From Glaciibacter superstes DSM 21135 (GTDB lineage Bacteria; Actinomycetota; Actinomycetes; Actinomycetales; Microbacteriaceae), in NCBI RefSeq assembly GCF_000421145.1, contig NZ_ATWH01000010.1:1-64000 (forward strand): a DNA stretch of 64,000 bases. The letters run 5' to 3'. The stretch's first letter is position 1. Every line of letters begins with the position of its first letter. The notes under the pieces are model-generated. The model ran no database searches and was not told the DNA's origin. It saw only the letters and a list, made by a program, of their open reading frames with translations. Made by a program: the position numbers and the translations under genes. Shown here piece after piece: positions 45,728-52,632 of the stretch.

Positions 45728-46252
45728 CTACCGGAGAGTTCCCCCGCTTTGGCTGGGGATCCGCCCAGCGCGTAGCCGGAACCGGACGATGGCCAGCCAC
45801 CTGGCCACCCACGCCGCCACGACGGTCACCACAACCCCGGCAACAATCCCGACCCAGTTCTGCCCGTAGTTGCTCAGCGCGCCATGGAGCACCCAACTGG
45901 CCGCAATCGGCAGCACGAGCGCCAGGTACGGCAACAGCGGTCGGTGCCGAACGAGCAGCCAGCCAGCCAGCAGTACCGCAAAGACCCCCAGGAAATCCGG
46001 GCCGGTGAGCAGAGCGAGCCCCGCGACCATGCACGGAATAGCGACGACGAGGCGACGCCAGAGCGCTCCAGGCATGACCAGCCATCCGAGCAGTTGCACC
46101 AGCGGTCCGATCAGCAGGAACCAGAGGGTGAAGGAGCTGGCGAGCAGGGTAGCCGCGATGCCGAGCACGATCAGGCCGAGTCCGATGGCGTAACGAGTTC
46201 GATATCCGCCCCACGACAGGCGCCGCAGGGCGGCGGGTTCAGTCCAGGTCAC
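45728..46252 (-). CDS. integral membrane protein, unknown function
   Basis: 174 residues from GTG 46252. Two close pairs of hydrophobic helices and a fifth near the C-terminus (e.g. IGLGLIVLGIAATLLASSF and LLIGPLVQLLGWLVMPGAL), with basic loops and a basic tail. No family recognised. The longer overlapping frame at 45723-46214 is Arg/Pro-rich and looks like a shadow. Divergent from the glycerophosphodiesterase with a 35-bp gap. Confidence 0.65.
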   Translation of the reverse strand: MTWTEPAALRRLSWGGYRTRYAIGLGLIVLGIAATLLASSFTLWFLLIGPLVQLLGWLVMPGALWRRLVVAIPCMVAGLALLTGPDFLGVFAVLLAGWLLVRHRPLLPYLALVLPIAASWVLHGALSNYGQNWVGIVAGVVVTVVAAWVARWLAIVRFRLRAGRIPSQSGGTLR

Positions 46253-46287
46253 CCACCGATTCTCGCAGTCCCGGCTACCCTTGGGGA

Positions 46288-47334
46288 ATGGCCAATCGTG
46301 ACCGACAGTATCCGTTAGTCATCGGTCATCGCGGCGCAAGCGGATATCGCCCAGAGCACACCAGGTCTGCCTATGAGCTGGCTTTCGCGCTCGGCGCGGA
46401 CGCCGTCGAACCCGACATCGTCTCGACCAGCGACGGCGTGCTGGTGTTGCGCCACGAGAACGAGATCTCTGGCACGACGGATGTCTCGGCGCGCGCCGAG
46501 TTCGCACACCTGCGAACCACAAAACTCATCGACGGTGTGCAACTGACTGGCTGGTTCACCGAGGACTTCACCTGGGACGAACTTGCGACGTTGCGGGCGC
46601 GGGAGCGGATCCCAGCCATACGGTCATCGAGTGCATCGTTCGATGACCGCTATCCGGTGCTGCGGCTTGCGGATCTCTTCGGCATCATCGACGAAGCCGC
46701 GGACGGCTCCGGACGTCGGCTCGGTATGGTCGCCGAGATCAAGCACGCGACCTATTTCGAGTCGATCGGGCTGCCGCTCGACGAACTGTTTGCAGCGGAG
46801 GTGAGGGCTGCAGGGTGGAACGAAGACGAGGATCTGCTCACGATCGAGGCGTTCGAGCAGAGTGTGCTGCACAAGGTCAGGGCGCGTGGAATCAACGGCA
46901 AGCTGGTCTACCTGTTGGAGGCGAAAGGCGCGCCGTTCGACGAGGTCGCCAGGCTCGGGGCGCAGGCCCGGCCATATGCCGACCAACTGACAGTGACCGG
47001 TTTGAACGGCCTCGACGACGCGCTCGACGGCATCAGCGTGCACAAGTCGCTGATATTCGAAACGGATGCTGCGGGTCACGTTCTCGGCCCATCCGGTCTC
47101 GTCGGCAACGCCCACGATGCGGGACTCGAAGCGTATTGCTGGACCCTGCGCCCAGAGAACCAGTTTCTCGCCAAGACCTTCCGTCGGGGTAAAGCCAAGG
47201 CAGAGTACGGTCATTGGCAGGAAGAGTTCCAGGCGATCCTGGCCACGGGAATCGACGGGGTGTTCGCAGATCACCCAGACCTGGCGGTCTTGGCGCGCGA
47301 AGAACTCCACGCTCCGGGCGACGTCGCTGAATAG
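46288..47334 (+). CDS. glycerophosphodiester phosphodiesterase
   Basis: 348 residues. GDPD TIM-barrel: IGHRGASGYRPEHT with both catalytic-type residues (His, Arg), then VEPDIVSTSDGVLVLRHENEIS with the metal-binding Glu/Asp and second histidine, VYLLEAKG-like KLVYLLEAKG, and late AYCWTLRPEN. It releases glycerol-3-phosphate from deacylated phospholipids or teichoic acid. No signal peptide, so probably cytoplasmic. TACCCT lies 6 nt before the ATG, consistent with a leaderless mRNA. Confidence 0.9.
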   Translation: MANRDRQYPLVIGHRGASGYRPEHTRSAYELAFALGADAVEPDIVSTSDGVLVLRHENEISGTTDVSARAEFAHLRTTKLIDGVQLTGWFTEDFTWDELATLRARERIPAIRSSSASFDDRYPVLRLADLFGIIDEAADGSGRRLGMVAEIKHATYFESIGLPLDELFAAEVRAAGWNEDEDLLTIEAFEQSVLHKVRARGINGKLVYLLEAKGAPFDEVARLGAQARPYADQLTVTGLNGLDDALDGISVHKSLIFETDAAGHVLGPSGLVGNAHDAGLEAYCWTLRPENQFLAKTFRRGKAKAEYGHWQEEFQAILATGIDGVFADHPDLAVLAREELHAPGDVAE

Positions 47335-47340
47335 CTGTCT

Positions 47341-48267
47341 TCAATCCTGGGAGCGGCGAGCCTGCTCGGCCTCGTTGTAGACCGCCCAGGCATCCGCCAC
47401 CGGGCCGACGTGACCGAGCTTGTCGGGGTTGAGTACCGTGCGGATCGTTTGGATGCGACCGTCCAGCACGTCGAGCGACCAGGTGTTGAGCACCAAGCCG
47501 CCCCGATCGCGGAAGATCGCGCCAGGCTGGCCGTTCACCTCGTGAGGCTCGAACGTTCCGCCGATCTTGAAGAACCAGGGCAGGCCGGCGCCGAGAACCC
47601 GCGCTACCTTGACTGCGCCGACAACGGCTCCCTTGCCCCACTGCGGGGTCTTGCCGCCGCCGTCGCCGACCATCTGAACGTCGGCGGCGAGGAGTTCCTG
47701 GAGGCCATCGACATTGCCCTCTTTGAGCGCATCGAAGAACCGCGCTGCCAGTTCATTCCGGTCTCTGCGGTCCGCGTCGAACCTCGGGCGTCCCTCATCC
47801 ATATGGCGCCGGGCGCGCGCAGCGAGTTGCCGGCACGCCGCCTCTGAGCGGCCCACCGTCGATGCGATCTCGGTGAAGTCGAATGCGAACACCTCGCGAA
47901 GCACAAACACCGCCCGTTCCAGCGGACTGAGCCGCTCGAGTAGCAACAGTGCGGCCATCGAGACGGAGTCGGCCAGCTCTGCCGATCGCTCCGGGTCGCT
48001 GTATGGGTCGGTGACGAGCGGCTCGGGGAACCATTGCCCCACGTAGTGCTCGCGGCGAACGCGGGCCGAGCGCAGCACGTCAATCGAGACCCTGGTCACC
48101 ACGGCCGAGAGAAATGCCTTGACCGACCGGGGCGTGGTGCCGGACGCCTCGTAGCGCATCCAGGACTCCTGGACCGCGTCTTCCGCCTCGCTCACGCTGC
48201 CGAGTATGCGGTAGGCGATCGCGAACAAGAGTGGTCGCAGGTCCTGGAATTCCTCGATCTTGGTCAT
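47341..48267 (-). CDS. ECF41-group sigma factor (SigJ-like, with C-terminal SnoaL-like domain)
   Basis: 308 residues from ATG 48267, overlapping the upstream reductase stop by 4 bp. Sigma region 2 (LRPLLFAIAYRILGSVSEAEDAVQ, residues about 11-34) and region 4 (LSPLERAVFVLREVFAFDFTEIA) are followed by a C-terminal extension of about 125 residues. The ECF41 hallmarks are all present: the linker WFPEPLV, DGGGK near residue 216, and NPDKL near residue 283. In this group the SnoaL-like extension replaces an anti-sigma factor and tunes activity. The downstream end of its operon contains an epimerase-type gene, as is usual for ECF41. Confidence 0.93.
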   Translation of the reverse strand: MTKIEEFQDLRPLLFAIAYRILGSVSEAEDAVQESWMRYEASGTTPRSVKAFLSAVVTRVSIDVLRSARVRREHYVGQWFPEPLVTDPYSDPERSAELADSVSMAALLLLERLSPLERAVFVLREVFAFDFTEIASTVGRSEAACRQLAARARRHMDEGRPRFDADRRDRNELAARFFDALKEGNVDGLQELLAADVQMVGDGGGKTPQWGKGAVVGAVKVARVLGAGLPWFFKIGGTFEPHEVNGQPGAIFRDRGGLVLNTWSLDVLDGRIQTIRTVLNPDKLGHVGPVADAWAVYNEAEQARRSQD

Positions 48268-49202
48268 GACAGCTCTTCCTTGAAGCGCAGCTCTTCTTTG
48301 AAGCCCTGGCGCCACGAGGGGTAACGCAGCTGCCAGCCGAGTTCGCGTTTGGCCTTCGCGTTGGAGAAGCCGCGCCCCGCGGTCATCACCGTCACAGCGA
48401 CGTCGCCGGCAAGCGGTCGCGCCAGCCAGGTGGGAATGCGCATCGGCGGCTTCGCTCCGGCGCATGCGGCCAGGTATGGCAGCCACTCGCTTGCCGGGGC
48501 CGGTTCGTCGTCGACGATGTTGAACGTGCCTGTGGCCTGCTGCTCTACGGCGAGGACCGTGGCGCTCGCAGCATCGTCGAGATGCACCCATGAGGTATGG
48601 CCGGCACCGTTCCCAACGATCGGGAACTGCCGTTTGCGCACGGGGGCGACCAGGTCGTCTGTGGCGCCCGGTCCGTAGAGCCAGCCGTATCGCAGAACTG
48701 CGCCATCGGCATCCTGAACCACCTTCTCAAGGTAGCGGATAGCGTCCATCCCCGGCTGGGCCACCGTCCCCCTCATTGGGTCGAGCGGGTCCTCCTCGGT
48801 CTTCACCCAGCCACCCTGACGGATGCCGTTCCAGCTGGCGTAGCTCTGCGCGACGAAGTGGGGCACGCCGGTCGCCTCTGCGGCGGCCAGCAAGTGGTCG
48901 GTCCCCTCAATGCGCAGTCGGTTGGTGACGGCGAACCAACGGTCCATGTGCTTCATGTCCGGTTTGCCGGCGATGGCCGTCATTTGGTTCACGATCGTGT
49001 CTGGCCGGGCAGCGGCCACGGCTTCGCCAACGGATGCCGCATCCAGGCCGTCCATCACGACCGCTTCGGCGCCCAGCCGTTCCAGTAGCGCCACCTTGTC
49101 CTGACGTGTCGTCGTCGCCGTCACGTGATGGCCCCTGGCAACCAGCTGTGGCACCAGCCGCCGACCAACGGCTCCTGTGCCGCCTGCCACGAATACCCGC
49201 AT
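48264..49202 (-). CDS. NAD(P)-dependent epimerase/reductase (extended SDR), ECF41 partner
   Basis: 312 residues from ATG 49202, 5 nt after AGGTGA; a GTG three codons earlier is an alternative. Rossmann nucleotide-binding AGGTGAVGRRLV at the N-terminus and the atypical extended SDR body; YGWLYGPGATDD in the middle. The protein ends in a duplicated FKEELRFKEELS, encoded by an 18-bp tandem duplication. Carboxymuconolactone decarboxylases, oxidoreductases and epimerases are the typical targets of ECF41 sigma factors. Substrate unknown. Confidence 0.88.
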   Translation of the reverse strand: MRVFVAGGTGAVGRRLVPQLVARGHHVTATTTRQDKVALLERLGAEAVVMDGLDAASVGEAVAAARPDTIVNQMTAIAGKPDMKHMDRWFAVTNRLRIEGTDHLLAAAEATGVPHFVAQSYASWNGIRQGGWVKTEEDPLDPMRGTVAQPGMDAIRYLEKVVQDADGAVLRYGWLYGPGATDDLVAPVRKRQFPIVGNGAGHTSWVHLDDAASATVLAVEQQATGTFNIVDDEPAPASEWLPYLAACAGAKPPMRIPTWLARPLAGDVAVTVMTAGRGFSNAKAKRELGWQLRYPSWRQGFKEELRFKEELS

Positions 49203-49220
49203 GTCCGTCACCTTTCTGAA

Positions 49221-49237
49221 TCAGGGTCGGTCCCTGA
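49221..49237. repeat. short inverted repeat in the reductase leader
   Basis: TCAGGG / CCCTGA with a 5-bp spacer (TCGGT), just upstream of the AGGTGA ribosome site of the reductase gene. Could form a small hairpin in the leader. Confidence 0.3.
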
Positions 49238-49241
49238 CGGC

Positions 49242-49271
49242 CATTGCCGCTATATCCATTGCCGCTATATC
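49242..49271. repeat. perfect 15-bp tandem duplication in the ECF41 operon leader
   Basis: CATTGCCGCTATATC occurs twice without gap, between the ECF41-type promoter and the reductase start, so it would be transcribed at the 5' end of the mRNA. Confidence 0.75.
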
Positions 49272-49274
49272 TGG

Positions 49275-49301
49275 GACGAAACAGCCCGGCAGTTTGTGAC
49301 A
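49275..49301 (-). promoter_or_regulatory. ECF41-dependent promoter
   Basis: On the minus strand TGTCACA (49301-49295), exactly 16 bp, then CGTC (49278-49275). This is the conserved promoter signature reported for ECF41 sigma factors (TGTCACA-N16-CGTC), placed upstream of the reductase-sigma operon. Autoregulation is strongly indicated. Confidence 0.88.
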
Positions 49302-49390
49302 TAGCAGGTTCGTAGCCGCCTCATAGGTTTCTTTTTAGTTGGTCCCAGATGCTGAGTGACATTCCAGATCATTGACCGAAGGAGGCACTC

Positions 49391-50356
49391 ATGAGAAGGA
49401 TCCCTGACCCTCAATTCACGCCGGAAGGCCCGGCCTACGAAGGCCGGCTTCTTGACCGAGCCGACGAGGAGGTCGTCGATCAGGGTGCCGCATTCGATAT
49501 CAGGACTCTCGTCAGCAGGCGAACGGTTCTCAGCCTGTTCGGCTTCGGTGTGGGCGCTGCTGCTCTGGCTGCGTGCTCAACCGGGACCGCGGGCAGCACT
49601 GCCGCTGGATCGACTGCAACGGCCACCAGTACTCCCTCGAGCGAGATCCCCGATGAGACAGCCGGCCCGTATCCGGGTGACGGATCGAACGGCGTCGACG
49701 TGCTCGAGCAGTCGGGTATCGTCCGCAGCGACATCCGTTCCAGCATCGGCGGCGGTGCGACCGCTACAGCCACGCCAATGGCACTCACGCTGACCATCCT
49801 CGACATCGCTGAAAACGACGCACCGTTCAAGGACGTCGCTGTGTATGTCTGGCACTGCGATAGCGCCGGCGGCTATTCGATGTACTCCGAAGGCATCGAG
49901 AATGAGACTTATCTTCGTGGTGTGCAGGTCGCAGACAGCGATGGTCAGGTGTCGTACACCTCGATCTTCCCTGCCTGCTATACGGGCCGCTGGCCCCACA
50001 TCCACTTCGAGGTCTATCCATCGGTCGACGACATCACCGACTTCACGAAGGCGATCGCCACCTCGCAGGTGGCGTTGCCGCAGGCTACGTGCGACGCCGT
50101 TTACGCTTTGGCCGGTTACGAGGGGTCTGCGGCGAACCTGTCTCAGGTGAGTCTCGGCTCCGACAATGTCTTCGGCGATGACAGTGGGGCCCAGCAGCTC
50201 GCCACCGTGACTGGCGACGCGACTTCTGGGTACCATGCAGCACTCACGGTTCGAGTCGACACGCGCACCACTCCCGCCGTGGGCTCGGCGCCTGATGACG
50301 GTGGCCAGGGCGGGACCCCTCCGTCTGACGGTTCAGGCGGCACCCCGTCTGATTGA
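49391..50356 (+). CDS. exported intradiol ring-cleavage dioxygenase-like lipoprotein
   Basis: 321 residues, ATG after GAAGGAGG. The N-terminus has a Tat-like SRRTVLSLFGFG followed by a hydrophobic stretch and a lipobox-like ALAAC near residue 62, then a Thr/Ala/Ser linker. The C-terminal domain (about 90-270) matches the intradiol dioxygenase fold: DETAGPYPGDG, VYVWHCDSAGGYSMY, and FPACYTGRWPHIHFEVY, which supplies the Tyr and His-x-His iron ligands. The tail is Gly/Pro/Ser-rich. Surface-anchored members are common in Actinobacteria; the aromatic substrate is not known. Divergent from the ECF41 operon. Confidence 0.85.
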   Translation: MRRIPDPQFTPEGPAYEGRLLDRADEEVVDQGAAFDIRTLVSRRTVLSLFGFGVGAAALAACSTGTAGSTAAGSTATATSTPSSEIPDETAGPYPGDGSNGVDVLEQSGIVRSDIRSSIGGGATATATPMALTLTILDIAENDAPFKDVAVYVWHCDSAGGYSMYSEGIENETYLRGVQVADSDGQVSYTSIFPACYTGRWPHIHFEVYPSVDDITDFTKAIATSQVALPQATCDAVYALAGYEGSAANLSQVSLGSDNVFGDDSGAQQLATVTGDATSGYHAALTVRVDTRTTPAVGSAPDDGGQGGTPPSDGSGGTPSD

Positions 50357-50452
50357 TCCGCCCGCGACGTTCCTGTCCGATAGCAGCCGACCGCCTACAC
50401 TGCCTCACTCGCCAAAAAGGCCCATCGTTCGGCTATTTGGAGTGTCGGTGGT

Positions 50453-51856
50453 GTGCTGTTGACTGTGGTCATGGACGAAGACGATCTGGAAGTGCAGGGT
50501 CCGTGGGGGTGTCATCCGGAGTGGGGTGATGCGCCTCCGGATGCCGGTGATCTTGATGATCTGGCGTCGTTGGCGTACCCGTCAGCGCAGTTGCCGGATG
50601 GGTACGCTGACCGGCTCCGCGTGTTCGTCGACGACGTGGTAGTCGAGTGGGTGGAGACCGCTATTCGCTCTGCTGCCCTGGCGAAGAAGATCGACCGGGC
50701 CAGGGTCTGGTCTGAGACTTCTGACGTGTTCGTCGCCCCGAACGCCCCGCTGACAGACTCCGAACGCTTCGCGTGGCGGGTGAGAGTGTTCACGACCGAG
50801 CTGGCCGTGCAGTTGAACATGTCAGAGACCGCCGCGGCGAAACGCATCGCGGAGAGCCGGATGCTGGTGCATGAGTTGCCTCGCACGCTGGAGGCGTTGA
50901 GGTTGGGGTTGATCTCGTACTCGCACGCGCAGATCATCATCGACCAGGCCGGCACCCTCCCCGAAGAGGCCAGGGCCGGGTTCGAAGACGTCGTGTTGGA
51001 GGTTGCGTATCGGATGCCCGCCGGCCGATTCCGTCATGCGGCGGTCAAGGCCAGGGAACGCCTCCACCCCGACTCCATCAAGGAACGGGCGAAGAAAGCG
51101 GCCGCCGAGCGCCGGTTCGTGCTCGAACCCGTTCTGGACGGGATGGCGTGGTTGCACCAGTACCTGCCCGTCACGGACGCGCAAGCGATCTTCCGCCGGG
51201 TCACGGGCATCGCAACGAGCATGCAGTACCCGGGTGAGGCCCGCACGTTGACCCAGTTGCGCTCGGATGTTGCCGCCGCCCTGCTGATGGACGGCATCCC
51301 AGAGAACGAGCTGATGGACGGCGCGTACCGGCACGCCGGTCGGAAGCACAAGAAGGGCAAGACCGGTACTCGTGCTGTCGTGCCGGACTGGGGTATCCGC
51401 CCGACGGTGTTCGTGACCGTCCCGGTGTTCACGCTGATGGGCCAGAGCGATGAGCCCGGGCAATTGGAGGGGTATGGTCCCATCGACCCAGACACTGCCA
51501 GGGGTCTCGCGGCGAAGGCGCCGTGGTTCACCCGGATCCTCACAAACCCCGAGACCGGGATCGTTCTCTCCTTCGGCAAAGACAGGTACCGGCCCCCGAA
51601 AGACCTCCGCGACTGGCTCACGTTGCGAGATGGCACCTGCCGGTATCCCGGCTGCGGCCGACCCGCGTCGGAGACCGACATCGATCACACGAGGGATGCG
51701 CAGTTCGGCGGGCCGACCGACGAATCCAACCTCTCAAATCTCTGCCGCCCGCACCATCTGCTGAAACACCTCACCGCATGGAAGCTGACCCAGAAAACGG
51801 GCAGCATCCTCGAATGGACATCCCCGACAACCCGCCCTTCTAGTTCGCCCTTCTGA
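50453..51856 (+). CDS. DUF222 / 13E12-family HNH endonuclease-like protein (intact HNH)
   Basis: 467 residues from GTG 50453 (ATG 50471 possible). Long DUF222 helical region (about 30-330), then HNH with CRYPGCGRPASETDIDHTRDA, TDESNLSNLC and the canonical RPHHLLKH ending. Same family as the gene at 80 and with the same C-terminal Ser/Thr/Pro-Phe ending, but with an intact HNH. Such genes occur in several copies per genome and recombine with each other; whether they are active nucleases in vivo is unclear. Confidence 0.88.
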   Translation: MLLTVVMDEDDLEVQGPWGCHPEWGDAPPDAGDLDDLASLAYPSAQLPDGYADRLRVFVDDVVVEWVETAIRSAALAKKIDRARVWSETSDVFVAPNAPLTDSERFAWRVRVFTTELAVQLNMSETAAAKRIAESRMLVHELPRTLEALRLGLISYSHAQIIIDQAGTLPEEARAGFEDVVLEVAYRMPAGRFRHAAVKARERLHPDSIKERAKKAAAERRFVLEPVLDGMAWLHQYLPVTDAQAIFRRVTGIATSMQYPGEARTLTQLRSDVAAALLMDGIPENELMDGAYRHAGRKHKKGKTGTRAVVPDWGIRPTVFVTVPVFTLMGQSDEPGQLEGYGPIDPDTARGLAAKAPWFTRILTNPETGIVLSFGKDRYRPPKDLRDWLTLRDGTCRYPGCGRPASETDIDHTRDAQFGGPTDESNLSNLCRPHHLLKHLTAWKLTQKTGSILEWTSPTTRPSSSPF

Positions 51857-51949
51857 ACAAACACCACCGAGTAGTTCGCGGACGGCCAGGTTGAGGCTGC
51901 CGTAATCAGTGACACCGAATCCCGCTCACTCGCGATCGAAGTCATTGTG

Positions 51950-51955
51950 TATAGT
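51950..51955 (+). promoter_or_regulatory. leaderless -10 of the vapBC operon
   Basis: TATAGT ends 6 nt before the antitoxin ATG; no Shine-Dalgarno is visible. Confidence 0.5.
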
Positions 51956-51961
51956 GTGTGT

Positions 51962-52219
51962 ATGGCCAGGTTGAACGTGCACGTGCCCGACGAACTGGCC
52001 AAGCGCGCCAGGCAAAATGGGCTGAATGTCTCAGCGTTGACGCAGCGCGCGATCACCGCGGAACTAGAGCGCCACGCCGTTGACGCGTGGCTGGATGCGC
52101 TGCCAGTGACCGGTCAGGGAACTTCCCATGAGAACGCCCTGCAGGCGCTCGACGCAGCGCGGGATGAGTTCGGAGAAGATGACCGCGGGGCCACACAGCC
52201 GAGCGGCGCTCATGCCTGA
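51962..52219 (+). CDS. VapB/CcdA-type antitoxin
   Basis: 85 residues from ATG 51962. Starts MARLNVHVPDELAKRARQNG, a ribbon-helix-helix DNA-binding N-terminus as in CcdA/VapB-type antitoxins, with an acidic, likely disordered C-terminus that would bind the toxin. It overlaps the PIN gene by 8 bp. Expected to repress its own promoter together with the toxin. Confidence 0.82.
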   Translation: MARLNVHVPDELAKRARQNGLNVSALTQRAITAELERHAVDAWLDALPVTGQGTSHENALQALDAARDEFGEDDRGATQPSGAHA

Positions 52220-52625
52220 TGTCGTCATCGTTGACGCTTCGGTGCTCGTAGACCTCCTTGCTGACACCAGCTACGCAGCGGCCGCCGCCGCCCGCCTCAG
52301 AGGTATGGAGCTTCATGCACCAGCCCATTGCGAGGCCGAAGTGCTCTCTGCCCTCGGCCGGTTGAATCTAGCCGGAGCCCTTTCCGATGACGCGGTCGAC
52401 GTTGCGCTGAAGCGGCTGTCGACCCTTCCGCTGAAACGCCACCTGCTGCACGACCTACTTGCCGGTGCCTGGGAGCATCGCGCCAGCATCCGTCTGGTCG
52501 ACGCGTTGTACGTGAGCCTCGCGATTCGGCTGGACGCACCCCTGGTCACGACGGACCATCGCCTTGCTCGTGCGTGGCCGGGAGCTGAGGCCATCGGCCC
52601 TGTCGGCGGCACGGCTTACAATTGA
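52212..52625 (+). CDS. VapC-type PIN-domain toxin
   Basis: 137 residues from ATG 52212. PIN-domain ribonuclease: first Asp in VVIVDASVLVDLL, Glu in CEAEVLSALGRL, and two further Asp in RLVDALYVSLA and LVTTDHRLARA, completing the four-acid Mg site. VapC toxins cut tRNA or rRNA. Encoded directly behind its antitoxin and 8 bp before the helicase gene. Confidence 0.88.
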   Translation: MPDVVIVDASVLVDLLADTSYAAAAAARLRGMELHAPAHCEAEVLSALGRLNLAGALSDDAVDVALKRLSTLPLKRHLLHDLLAGAWEHRASIRLVDALYVSLAIRLDAPLVTTDHRLARAWPGAEAIGPVGGTAYN

Positions 52626-52632
52626 TAGCGAT

